Below, in pieces: positions 24,201 to 32,099 of a stretch of 64,000 nt of DNA. Both the position numbers and the translations under genes were made by a program. Position 1 is the first letter of the stretch. Every line of letters begins with the position of its first letter. The notes beneath the pieces are model-generated. The model did no database searches and was not told the DNA's origin. It was given only the letters and a program-made list of their open reading frames with translations. Source of the stretch: Symsagittifera roscoffensis (Eukaryota; Xenacoelomorpha; Acoela; Convolutidae); contig NC_087067.1 in the NCBI RefSeq assembly GCF_963678635.1, positions 49,592,233 through 49,656,232 on the forward strand, in the 5' to 3' direction.

Positions 24201-26517
24201 CTAGTTTTCGAAAATCTAAATCGGGTTCTCGAATTGACGAAGGATGGGATGCTCTCTTTTTTATTGCTATTTTCCTTAATTGTGGTGTTAAGGTCATCAT
24301 TAAGATTTCTGTCATCTTTGTGTTTTTATAGTCATGTGTATTTAATGAATATGCTTTTCGAACTAGTGTTTCGATTCGTACTGCTAATTGCTTGATGGTT
24401 TCGTTTGGTAATCTGCGAATTTCATTACATAAAACTCTTTGTTGTTGTTTGTTTCTTTCGGAGTCAAACATTTTTGAAAATTCTTGTGTAAATCTTTTCC
24501 AATTTGATTTTATTTCTATAGGCAATACTGAAAACCATTTTTGGGCTGCGCCATCTAGAGTTGTTTGTATTAACGCTGTGCGTCGATGTATCCAGTTTTG
24601 ATGTAGTGGCGTATTAATTGGTTCAGGTCCTATATTTAAAATCAAATTTGCTGTGACTGCATTTAAATAGTCTTCTACAGAATATTCAGGGTCTGTTCCT
24701 GTGAATACCATTAAAGGTTTATTTGATGTTATTGATGATCCACCCATAAGGTATGGATTCATCGTCATTTGTAATGATTCTGCTGCATTTGGCATTTGAG
24801 AAAAATTTGAAAGTTGATTTCTTGTTATTTCGTGTTGTTGAAGATAATATGGGAGTGGTATTTCATTTTGCATTTGTGCTGGTTGGTACGAGTTTGCAAT
24901 CATTGGGTTTTGTTGCTGAATTGGTTGAAAAGATTTATTAATTGGGTTTTGTTGTTGAATTGGTTGTTGAATTTGTGTATCTATTGGTTGTGGAGAAAAA
25001 ATTCTATGATATGTATGTGGTTTCTGTATTCCTTGTCCACGATATTCTTGATTATAGGGTGTAAATATATCTGGTTGTAAGAAATCATCATCTGAGGATA
25101 AGTAATCCATTTGATAAGATGTTTGTTTTTTATTTTTATTTTGTTGAAAAAATGGATAGTTTTCACTACGATCCTGTGGAGGATGTAAATTTGTTTGGAA
25201 ATTTACTGAATTAGGTGGTGCCATTGGGTTATCCCAGTTTCGAGATCTTGTATAATTACTAAAAATTTTTCGTGGTTGATAATTTGTTTTTGATGGATGT
25301 GTGTAATTATAATTATGGTCTGCAAAGTTGTTTCTAGTGAACGTTTTGCGTGTTTTTGGCGGTATTGTCATGGGTCTGTATGTTTGGTAAGCCATGTGTG
25401 AATATTTTGGAGCAACCGAAGGTTTAACGGTTGATTGTAATGTTACCTGTGTTTGTGAAGAATTTGTATTTCTTGGTGATGTTAAGTTTGGACGTATTGG
25501 TGAAATACTTTGTTGTGTAGTTGTTGTGTGTACGATTTCTTCATTTATGAAGTGTGATGGTGTCTGGATATCTTGTTGAGTAAGATTCCTAGTTCCATTG
25601 AGGTTTTCATTGTGTATGACTGTAGAGTTTAAACTATTATTTTGCATATCGGGTAAAAATGTATTATAGTTTAATGGTGTTGCATCAATGGTTAATGGTA
25701 TTACTCGTACATAATCTCTTACATAAGATATCGTACTTATTGCTTGACTTGAGATTGATTGTGGGAAGTTTATGAATGCGGGATGAGACCATTCGGGGTC
25801 CCAAACATAGTCTGATTGTTCTGTGATGGCAGTATCATCGTTTGAGTTTTGGGGTCTAAAATTTTTTCTTGCTTGTGAAATTAAATCAATATTATGTGTG
25901 AAATAATCTATTATGAACCATGCCAAGATTTTTTGTAAGTCGTGTTTTGTATGTTGTGAAACTTCATCTTTCGTGAAATTTTCTTTAATTATATTTAGAA
26001 AACTAGAGAGTAGTGTGATTTCATGTCGTACTCTTATATGTTTAGATGTTTCTGTCGGTGAGACATTTGGTATCTGGATTTCGTTTTCTAATATCGAGAT
26101 ATAACTATATATTATCGCAAAAACTTCATTGGTGAATATGGAGTTTGCTCTTTGTGAGTTATGATATTGGATGCTTTTTATATATTCTGAGAATATTTTT
26201 GAGAATTCTAAATCAAGGTCGTCTGTTTGAATTATATATTTACTGTGATTCTGGTTTGGTGAGCTGAATTCTATGGAGTAGATTCCGTATTGTTGTGTTA
26301 GGTTACATATATCTTTTAGATAGTGATCGATAATTTGTCTTTTGATTTTTACATCTGGGAACTCTGTTTTACATGGACTGTTTCCGGGTTCAAACAAATT
26401 TAAGAGTAAATTTTTGCAGAATATATGCTGTCCTCTATCAGTGGTTGCATCTACGATAAAGGGGAAAATATCATCATCATCTGGACTTTCTTCACCTGGG
26501 GTGTGCGTTGAGCTCAT
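18274..26517 (-). CDS. gag-pol: Gag-Pol polyprotein, 2747 residues, one uninterrupted frame
   Basis: Residue positions are approximate. An N-terminal region of unknown fold comes first (1-330), then a glutamine/asparagine-rich linker. A retrotransposon-type Gag capsid follows (600-800, with GAAQKWFSVLP). Next are a CCHC knuckle (CNYCRRYGHSISEC, about 843) and a long arginine/asparagine/serine-rich stretch (880-1080) likely to bind RNA. The aspartic protease has IDSGAESN (about 1231), the RT YLDD (about 1737), and RNase H CDASNFG (1884) and TDHKPI (1955). The integrase has an HHCC module (2247-2290), a catalytic D near 2321, D in TDNGTEF and E in GLVEGMN with the usual 35-residue D-E spacing, and a GPY module (RKGPYQII, 2588). 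There is no gag stop or frameshift; most gypsy elements make Pol by -1 shifting, so Gag excess must arise otherwise. The start overlaps ORF A by 26 nt. Confidence 0.95.
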   Translation of the reverse strand: MSSTHTPGEESPDDDDIFPFIVDATTDRGQHIFCKNLLLNLFEPGNSPCKTEFPDVKIKRQIIDHYLKDICNLTQQYGIYSIEFSSPNQNHSKYIIQTDDLDLEFSKIFSEYIKSIQYHNSQRANSIFTNEVFAIIYSYISILENEIQIPNVSPTETSKHIRVRHEITLLSSFLNIIKENFTKDEVSQHTKHDLQKILAWFIIDYFTHNIDLISQARKNFRPQNSNDDTAITEQSDYVWDPEWSHPAFINFPQSISSQAISTISYVRDYVRVIPLTIDATPLNYNTFLPDMQNNSLNSTVIHNENLNGTRNLTQQDIQTPSHFINEEIVHTTTTQQSISPIRPNLTSPRNTNSSQTQVTLQSTVKPSVAPKYSHMAYQTYRPMTIPPKTRKTFTRNNFADHNYNYTHPSKTNYQPRKIFSNYTRSRNWDNPMAPPNSVNFQTNLHPPQDRSENYPFFQQNKNKKQTSYQMDYLSSDDDFLQPDIFTPYNQEYRGQGIQKPHTYHRIFSPQPIDTQIQQPIQQQNPINKSFQPIQQQNPMIANSYQPAQMQNEIPLPYYLQQHEITRNQLSNFSQMPNAAESLQMTMNPYLMGGSSITSNKPLMVFTGTDPEYSVEDYLNAVTANLILNIGPEPINTPLHQNWIHRRTALIQTTLDGAAQKWFSVLPIEIKSNWKRFTQEFSKMFDSERNKQQQRVLCNEIRRLPNETIKQLAVRIETLVRKAYSLNTHDYKNTKMTEILMMTLTPQLRKIAIKKRASHPSSIREPDLDFRKLVDKLEQAEITMKLEETENLKLQYVNRIETASTNINNIQESDTDLVEKITEILNIYEKHPNFKGKPSFKKWCNYCRRYGHSISECRQKQQDNQNKPQKYKEPNKSFYQYMKKDQNLPNKTVYSNNSSGKPLPNNTNYTRNQSPYNSSYRGRSPERRNTHNSSQNHYNRPNSRNNYSRSHSNTQRFVSRSNSQSRNNYYPNNQSRNSSYNRNRNYSNNRNRSYSNNRNQNYPNNQSRNNSYNRSNYNRPNNNYQNRSRNNSQNRHSSYNNRYRNYSQSPHRNNNNYNNSNNRHRSSTPKHQRHINQVQSNPETTSDPPGIDDTVTDTLQLNQINCGSSDSESDAENTLSINMIKVENDYEPVIYEEPFSSHIYENQSELLHNYYIEPVHSTPTTQKTNEINTTNQPNEKEKTKCLNTNHIYQNIQKEQPKEKIWTIPFLLESPKSKEFQPPDLEIDFLIDSGAESNIINIPTWNEIKTLHPKLTPLETSSKLATAQGSTLINYGKIQLFLLPTRTMEQNKILTKPFKQIFHITDIKHNIIAIPFISKYIPTINILNSKILIKDKYTKTKDTSLTFFQRLNKQPPFFSKFYPIYNQQRKHLKPLSGNIYNFSIKQVHQYDKKQNKQKFYMSDFEFKPIHKFFKITISSIKYLKNSNSDIISLHVYNNTPYQVTLPLGLLGYCETNATILPIHEKAYRVKNILQLLDICQSTILNEELSINNIISNENRNTDYFTKTPYFKPTFNISNYTENQQKFLTMFNFQHSQITQDEFEKLAKQLIKYSSVYATSKFDVGKISSSLHLPLKPDAVFKKQRASKVPIHLHDKVNRLLDILEQYNIISPVNKEEQPKGNTFINPVIILAKGESLKIVLDARYLNSLIDESKCNWPIEPIQVILTKINGKYFTTADMNSAYNQMPLDEQSRRLTQFVIGNQQNEFNRLFYGISIGPAAFSAFMSKIFRPLILKKNAITYLDDVFMQSQTKEEMFNVLEQYHQILQNENLKAAPDKSHFFLTKVKFLGHNIERKTITPLKSRIDAIQKLQPPTNKKKIQEFLGMLNFLSKYVYKMQLYLRPFYNILRQQNNFEWNIEHQARFEEIKKLLTEQISNTIPDSNQPFYAMCDASNFGIGAALLQSHNSTNKMNLISANSRLFTQAELRLSTLMRECTAIIYTLTEYEFLILGSKHPTVLFTDHKPIIFLFTQKSNPNHRVYRFQLILMKFPNLHIVWTAGKNLALPDTLSRNTPPELLTRKTTVEIPKNIKFYLAENETSPRLECKYAVKTDVEQSQINNLQHFPLYLDCQNNHYEVDLLGTSTFKTIPYSQWIKNNTQQKRIKQHPPKKDHFPLIEKENLTDKINLSGPQTNDSKYTINQVFDLHDPLDTIPLSKLEIENIFLPPTETITISTLKQYQNLDPVIRQLKSWHKYKTKPIKADSTILGNKTLLRYFRKFNNTTINENTDLLEYKLNESTAPCLPLSMILIAFNISHTQNIKRHSGSEKTYSNFIQNFYFPNAPIWIKVLCNDCIVCQLNKPYPNQKQIAQKQDFKGQSLYFNHRISFDTKGPISPSSEGNSYIMVIVDAFTHYVALNPVPHCNAYYAYTTLYEHWIAKFGLPEILVTDNGTEFINNEIITLCHLYNIKHKPRTSHAPWTNGLVEGMNRSLQEYLRCIINGNDTRYTEWSADVKLFPLAYNSQITTTLGMSPYEMVFNQKPRKPIMFTANSHKNAQGYCQPNKDSICYNLPLHTHDEDHFHHPQILKLASGTHTEWILNRDKKHNEIYQKVTKKLLQRQNINEQINSRFTPASDLKIGTFVLIPNFNTQKGISKKLQPLRKGPYQIIAKPTDVTYKITDSDKKEIVQHRNNLLPYYPKEYALRELTQLYSFTGLKVIQNDPHTENTTKEQNDIHLGNQNTKSNTTKNNTKNLDQNTSQKERKNRKMTEQIIPQKQIDKSEHRESSRLRNQPRKNYKVFIPQSKILKKVEFQKQP

Positions 26518-26959
26518 TTTTTTGTTCGATGACTGTTAATATGTAATTATCAATGTGTCTAATTGGTTGATTCCAATTGTATAATTGTACTGGTTTGTGT
26601 TTATACTGCTTTTTTATTCTTCTTTTTCCTCTTTTTGATGAATTTGAAGTTGTTTCTGAGTCAGAGAAATATAATTGATCGTGAATTGGGCAATTTTTAT
26701 CTATTGATTCTTTTAGTTTATAAAGTTCGTCTAAACTGTTGGTTTCTGATTCTGAAAATGCGTTTCGATTTTTTGAAAATCTTTTTCGTGTTATTTGTCT
26801 TTGTTTAGTTATTATTTTTCTCTTTAATGTTTGTCGTTTTGTTCTAATGTATCCAACTGTTTGTGTATGAGGTGTGATTACAAGGTCGTATTTTTTGTTA
26901 TTTATTTCACAATTGTGTAAAACGATTGTTTGTTTATTTCCTAGGTTTTTAAATGACAT
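26492..26959 (-). CDS. ORF A, 155-residue basic protein upstream of Gag-Pol
   Basis: ATG at 26959-26957. The middle is strongly basic (RTKRQTLKRKIITKQRQITRKRF), followed by an acidic/serine patch (FSDSETTSNSSKRGKRR). Copy 2 carries the same 155 codons with a handful of substitutions and the same 26-nt overlap into Gag-Pol (which is +1 relative to it). The composition fits a nucleic-acid-binding or matrix-like protein, but no family is recognised. It could be a separate protein or, by frameshifting at its end, an N-terminal extension of Gag-Pol. Confidence 0.8.
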   Translation of the reverse strand: MSFKNLGNKQTIVLHNCEINNKKYDLVITPHTQTVGYIRTKRQTLKRKIITKQRQITRKRFSKNRNAFSESETNSLDELYKLKESIDKNCPIHDQLYFSDSETTSNSSKRGKRRIKKQYKHKPVQLYNWNQPIRHIDNYILTVIEQKNELNAHPR

Positions 26960-27886
26960 AAGGTTTAGGATGACGGATGCAAAAGGTTGTTAAATGATTT
27001 CTATTTGCTTAAACTGTTAGTCCTTACGATTTTTTTGTTAGCCTAATCTGGGTCTATTTGTTCAGGGTTGGGGAGAAAAGTATATCGATTCCGAAGAATG
27101 AATTTATACTTTCTCGTGGCTAGTATAAGCTAAGGTGTTAACTTACTTAATCTTACTTAAGGGTAGTGATTGTGTTCAGGGTTGGAGAATAGTAAATCGA
27201 TCCACAGGGTTCAGGTATAATTAGAACGCGAGTAGTTCGTTAGATACTATTTTAAACTTACTAAGTCTAAGATTTATCCTGGGTCTGGTAAGAGGGGGGA
27301 TCAAGTGAAGGATGAATAACCGAAGTTCTTCACTGTTTATCCTAATTTGAATGATTAGTTTTGTTCAAAAATTTCTATTAGTCCTGGGTTTTTAGAAAGG
27401 GTTGGATAGTGAATCGACGTTTGAGGTCGTTAGACACTCGTTTAGTGGGTGGGGGAGAACAAAGTTGTTCTTTTTGATCCAAGGATAGGCCTTGATGATC
27501 AAGTTTTAAATTTAATTAAATAGAAAATGATTTAAGATCCAAGGATAAGCCTTGATGATCTGATTTTAAAATTAAGTGAATTTAAGTTTAAAATGTTTTA
27601 AATTTGTGTAAAGAATAGATTTAGTATTTTTATGATATTAGTGAGCTTATGATTGCTGTTATGTTTAGGCGATGAAGCTGGAACAACAGGATGATTTATA
27701 ATTACTAATCATTTATTGTCATGCTACTAATTTTTATTTTGATTTTTCAATAAATATTTTTCAAACATGTTTTGTATATTACTGCAGAATTTTGGAAAAC
27801 GATCTGAGATCTTTTTATCAATCGTTATTGTATATTAATAATTTTGTTTAGCGCCTGAAATGATTTTGAAGATTGACTTCAAAATT

Positions 27887-28120
27887 TTATGTTTGCAAAT
27901 GAAAATCTAAATTCATTGCTAGTAGTATTCTAAATACAAAAGTTTGTTCTGGCTTTTGCCGAACTATCATATAACTATATGGTAAGTTTCTGCTTTGTCG
28001 TATGTCGTCTCTGGTTCGAGGTCTTCTTCCAATTCCGGGTAGTTCTGTTATCGTTCGGAATATTGGCTCTGATCTATTGAGTCGTAGAGACATTTCGATT
28101 AAATTATTGTCGTATAACAT
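27887..28120 (-). CDS. ORF L, 77-residue basic leader protein
   Basis: First ATG frame after the primer binding site (ATG 28120-28118). Arginine-rich centre (GRRPRTRDDIRQSRN) and an identical C-terminus (FRILLAMNLDFHLQT) in both copies. The 77-codon length is unchanged in copy 2 (49025-49258) despite around eight amino-acid changes and no frameshift. That retention suggests a real small protein or a leader peptide that controls downstream translation. No family recognised. It is followed by about 930 bp of noncoding leader. Confidence 0.55.
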   Translation of the reverse strand: MLYDNNLIEMSLRLNRSEPIFRTITELPGIGRRPRTRDDIRQSRNLPYSYMIVRQKPEQTFVFRILLAMNLDFHLQT

Positions 28121-28195
28121 TTTGTAAATGTTTTGTCTAAATTCTAATCTATTATTGGTTAATGCTAAGCTATTAAGGTCTTGTTCGAGACTTAT

Positions 28196-28205
28196 GGTCG
28201 CACCA
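28196..28205 (-). other. tRNA primer binding site of copy 1
   Basis: On the sense strand TGGTGCGACC begins two bases after the 5' LTR. It is complementary to a tRNA 3' end GGUCGCACCA. The plus-strand text continues leftward as ttcgagacttat, which contains a T-loop-like TTCGA, so the primer match may extend well into the T arm. The tRNA species cannot be named from this window. Confidence 0.75.
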
Positions 28206-28207
28206 GA

Positions 28208-28617
28208 TGAGTTATCTTCAATGGGTATAACTCATAGAGTAATTTCGGATAGGGTACACCGTCTGCTCGTCACGCTATCTTATTTTCGGCCGGATAGATT
28301 CGTGCAACTTCTTAGTCTAATACCGATCCTAATCTTACTCTTATACTATCTAGTCTCAGGTTGTTTAACTAGTCTCTGCTAGGCTCAATAGATCTAGGGT
28401 ATACTGGTTTATTGCGGCTGCTGAAGTACTCGGGAGAGTTCAACTAATTTCTAAGTTAAATTCAAATCTCTCTGGTGCTGAAATTACAAGTAATTTCAGC
28501 ACTTACAAATAAGTGGATTGTTAGTTAGATGGATCATGATTGGTTAATATTAAATACTTTACATTGGTAAAATATCTAATTTATCCAATCATAAAATGTA
28601 GTTTAGATCAGGTTCCA
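28208..28617 (-). repeat. 5' LTR of copy 1
   Basis: 410 bp, identical to the 3' LTR but for one base. The perfect inverted repeat is at 28475-28502. Followed on the right by TAAA (28618-28621), the duplicated target, and then by the right half of the split MITE. Confidence 0.95.
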
Positions 28618-28913
28618 TAAAGGCGCCTTTGGCGCCAATCTATACTAATTTTGAAGGGGAAGCGCGCACGCCGAAAAAACGCGATTTTTTAGTCGAAATT
28701 TTTCAAAAAGTGCCTAAAAACGCCTTTTTCCGGCCTTTTTTTCAAATGTTTGCCTGCGGTGCAGAAAAATTGGTCAAATTAGCAAATTAGGGTCTTTATA
28801 GTAGTCTGGGAGATCTCAAAAAATCAATTTGTTCGACCTAAAAAAAAGGTCGACAAAACGTTCATTTTTTTTGAAAATCCGCCCCCCACGAAAAATTCCT
28901 AGATCCGCGCCTG
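28618..28913. mobile_element. Right part of the MITE split by copy 1
   Basis: Starts with the duplicated TAAA, contains the ggcgccaat...gaaggggaagcgc block seen in the intact MITE at 8041-8365, and ends in ctagatccgcgcctg, which read from the other strand begins CAGGCGCGGATCTAGG. Followed by the MITE's own 7-bp target duplication CTTAAGT (28914-28920). Confidence 0.8.
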
Positions 28914-29269
28914 CTTAAGTCTGCAGAAAAAACTTTTAGGGTATTAGCTGCGTAGGTTTGATAATTTCATCAATTACCCAGTAGATTTAATTAACTAAAA
29001 ACATTTAATATAAAAGCCTCCCTCCTAAGATAAGCTTTGCTCTTAAAATTGCGCACATAGCGATATACTTAAACCATCAAATGCCACACTTATTGATATC
29101 TCAAAAAACAATTAACTACTCTCCTGGTTCTGATGATCTTCTGCGATCTTTATTCCATCGACACTCGAACCCATGACTCGAAGCTTAATCGAAATCTCGT
29201 CTGTCCAATTTCACATCTGCCTGGCTGCTTGTTTGAGCCAACATACAACAACCCATGTTGTTATTCATC

Positions 29270-31175
29270 TCACAACCAGTCGTAGTTTTTTTCCTTGCGA
29301 GCTGCAACTTCTGTCGTTCTTTCCAAAGACGCAATAGACTCCAAATCATTGGCTCTTACATATAGAATAGCATTTTCGTTACCAACCAAATCCTTATTTT
29401 GATCCTTTTTTTCCTGTCTTTCTGATGTTCCTCCAGTTTCTGGTTCTTGTAAAGCAGAACTATCGAGTGCTTTGCTAGTATTCATAACATCAGAATGACT
29501 TTCCATTTAGTCAGAGTTGAGCATATCGTCAATTTCAATTTTGATATCGGTTACTTCAGTTTCTATGACTTGATTTGAAGTTACTTTTTCTGAAAATTTT
29601 GTTGCTTCGATTAGCAGTTCTGAAGAAGCATCTTGCGGGTCCGAAGTTTTATCTGCACTTAAATCGCCTTCGGAAGTATCTTCCTTAATAATTGTTTCAA
29701 CAATTTCTTTATCCGCACTTGGTTCTTTTTTCATTCCAATGGACACGTCGTGATGCTCACAAAGCGAGGTTTCATTTTGCTTTTTATGCTCTCCAGTGCC
29801 CAAATTTGACATGTTTTCGTCACTACTAATATCAATCACGAGATTTTTCAACGAGCTGTGATTTTTCTTCCAAGCGTGACAGATTTTTCGGGATTTTTTC
29901 CTTTGACTGTCGTCTTTATCCGTGTTGCCACGACGTTAGGTGTCTTTTTACGCGTTGTCTTTATCCCGCCTCACTTGGCGGAAGCGGAACTTGGGTTTGT
30001 TGCCCGTGGAAAAGATCCCTGTGTTGTTTCTTATCCATGTTAGGGCTAAACTGTCCCCACACAACACAGTGATGATTCTCTGTCATGTGGTCTTCAAATG
30101 ATTACAAACAAATTAGTTGTCCACACTCTTCCGGGCACTTAAGCACGCGTAAAATTTTGAACAAAGAGAAGACCAAAAACCAAATAGCAGTAGTTTTTAA
30201 TGAGTTTGAACCAGCCGTGCTTTGATTGTTATAATTGGGATGTTCAGCTCATTACAAACTTTGATTAACTTCGACTTATTACCCCCCCTCCTCCGCCTGC
30301 GATTTTTTATATTCTTTTGCTTACGTGATCCAATCGTCATGAAAATTGATATGCGAGTTAACTACAAATAAGTTTATTTCTCCCACCTGTAATTTTTGCA
30401 TTAAACTTGCCAGATCGCCTTAACAATTGCTATGAATTGTAATTAACGAATTCCAAACACATTTAGTCTTTATCTACAACGTTGGTAAGTTAAGGGTTCT
30501 TAGACTTAAAAAATCAGTTTTTGTCTATGGTGGGAGGGAAAGAGTGAAAAACCCCATTTTATTTTAGTCTGTTTTTTTTTATCCCTCTCTCTGATCAAAC
30601 TTGTACCTCAATGTGTTCATACTGGCACAGGTGTTGTTCACGCACATGTATCGCAATCACTCTCGGGTCATCTGCCATCTTCTCTCCACACCTGTCACAT
30701 TTAAACTTGTCATTCCCAATCGAAGGAGGGGAACTCTTTTTATGTGCAGTCATCGTAAGGGAATCCAGGGAAAAAAAAATTTGTGTTCGAACTTTTTACA
30801 ACACCCATCGCAACTATATTTCATATTTCTCGGGTAGCTCACCGCACATAAATCACACGTGAACAAGTTTGACCTCTAGGGAATTTCATCATTTGATCCA
30901 AAATCTGCTAGTAAGTAAATATGTGCCGCTTTTTCTACTGTTAAGTTGGTCCAGTTCTTGAAGTTACATAACTTCAGAAAAAATCGTTCCGAATAAGTAG
31001 CAAATGTTTTTCTGGATAACCCATGATTCTGCCCCTGTTTCTTCAACTCTGAAATTAAAGTGAGAATTCTCTGTTCTGGGGTTGAATTCTTGGACATTAA
31101 TTGCGAGAAGATCTTTTCCATTGCCAGCCTATATTTCTTCTTGTTACTTGCATTGTCTGTTTTCGAAGTCATTTT
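29270..31175 (-). pseudogene. Second decayed C2H2 zinc-finger gene
   Basis: From high to low coordinates: an open frame of about 100 codons starting near 31175 (MTSKTDNASNKKK), ending in TAG at about 30876. Directly after comes finger-like sequence at 30862-30600 (FTCDLC, YSCDGC, and FKCDRCGEKM with IHVREQH completing a C2H2), with a frameshift in a T run near 30770. Further down are two acidic frames in the same phase, 29851-29507 and 29506-29270, separated by one TAA (SDENMSNLG..., KTSDPQDASSE). Together these read as one broken transcription-factor-like gene. Whether some gaps are introns cannot be settled from the sequence alone. Confidence 0.45.
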
Positions 31176-31579
31176 TTCCCAAAGCAAAACTAATTCAATT
31201 CAAGTTTGAGCGAAAAAGTCAAAAATTGCAGTGTGCTCAGTATATATGATCAGTAAACAAATGACAATAGCCTTTTCGGTCAACAAATCTGAGTGAAGCA
31301 AATTCAATTAAAACTGCCCATTTTGACGTCAGATTTTTTCTTATTACTGATTTCCACTCGTAAAAACGATTTCCGGAAAAAATTAACCTAAAAATGCTTT
31401 AGATTTTGACAGCCCCGGTCGAGGTCCCAGACTTATGTCCGGACTGTGAGGGTGGCGCCGCATCTAGATTAAACTGCCCAAGGTCACAGATATTGACAAC
31501 AACTTGACCTTAACTATAAACTATCTGGACAAAACGCAAAAAATGAAATTTAAAACGCAAAAAAATGAAATTTAAAACT

Positions 31580-31727
31580 TTTTTTTTCAAATTGGGTAGA
31601 CCTTAAGTGACAAACGATGGAAATAAAACTTGTTTCTAATTTTGGACCCATAATAATTCTGCTAAAGTTAGAAGCAAGTTTTATTTTCATCGTTTGTCAC
31701 TTAAGGTCTACCCAATTTGAAAAAATA
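31580..31727. repeat. Long inverted repeat (hairpin)
   Basis: A left arm of about 58 bp (ttttttttcaaattgggtag... to about 31638) is matched in reverse complement by the arm at about 31668-31727 with few mismatches, leaving a loop of about 30 bp. Could be a foldback MITE or a small-RNA-producing hairpin. No coding content. Confidence 0.88.
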
Positions 31728-32099
31728 AACGGAAATTTTATACCACAAACGGTTCTTTTTTGATTTTCTTAACCAGTTAAAAGTTATGCCAGAATGTGAA
31801 GGTGAGGTTCTTACGCAGGCCAACAAAACTCAAAAGCATACAATCTCCAAAAATTGTTGAAAACAAGTTGAAAAATGTTTTTAAATTGTGAAGTTTTGTT
31901 TTATAAAAATAAAAAGGACAATTTTTCTTTCTTAGGCAAAAAAAAACAATTTAAATAAATTTTCGGAGAATATATGCTTCCTAAATTTTGTTGACCTGCG
32001 TATCAGGCTCACTTTTAAAGTGTTTTGATAGTAAGAGAATCAGCAAAGTACCTAATGATTGAAAGGTGACTCGCTTCCATTTTGGTTTTAAAACAGAAC

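Larger units (their letters stand above)
26960..28207 (-). promoter_or_regulatory. 5' leader of copy 1 with repeated motifs
   Basis: 1.25 kb between the LTR and ORF A. On the sense strand, a block resembling TCGATTTACTATTCTCCAACC occurs three times in degenerate form (sense copies of the segments around 27060-27090, 27175-27205 and 27390-27420), each near a cccagg motif. A second pair, ggccttgatgatc-like, lies at about 27487 and 27547, 60 bp apart. The same pattern is kept in copy 2. The gypsy element of Drosophila carries an insulator made of repeats in this position, and retroviral leaders carry packaging signals. Either role is inference here. Confidence 0.6.
9714..28617 (-). mobile_element. 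Giant env-bearing Ty3/gypsy-class LTR retroelement, copy 1, complete
   Basis: An 18.9-kb element with two 410-bp LTRs, flanked by TAAA on both sides (9710-9713 and 28618-28621). Transcription runs right to left. Order: 5' LTR, PBS, ORF L, leader, ORF A, Gag-Pol, W, X, Y, Env, Z, 3' region, 3' LTR. The domain order protease, RT, RNase H, integrase with a GPY/F-type tail is that of Ty3/gypsy-class elements. The sense strand is markedly A and C rich and G poor, which leaves the antisense strand full of long meaningless open frames. Gag-Pol and Z are open; Env has two nonsense codons. Typical gypsy elements are 5-8 kb, so this is more than twice the usual size. Confidence 0.95.

Noticed and set aside
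13340..26808. Numerous antisense frames of 60-123 codons over copy 1 (and their mirror images over copy 2)
   Set aside because: Shadows of the sense genes, rich in F, C, V, L and Y as expected for the complement of A/C-rich codons.
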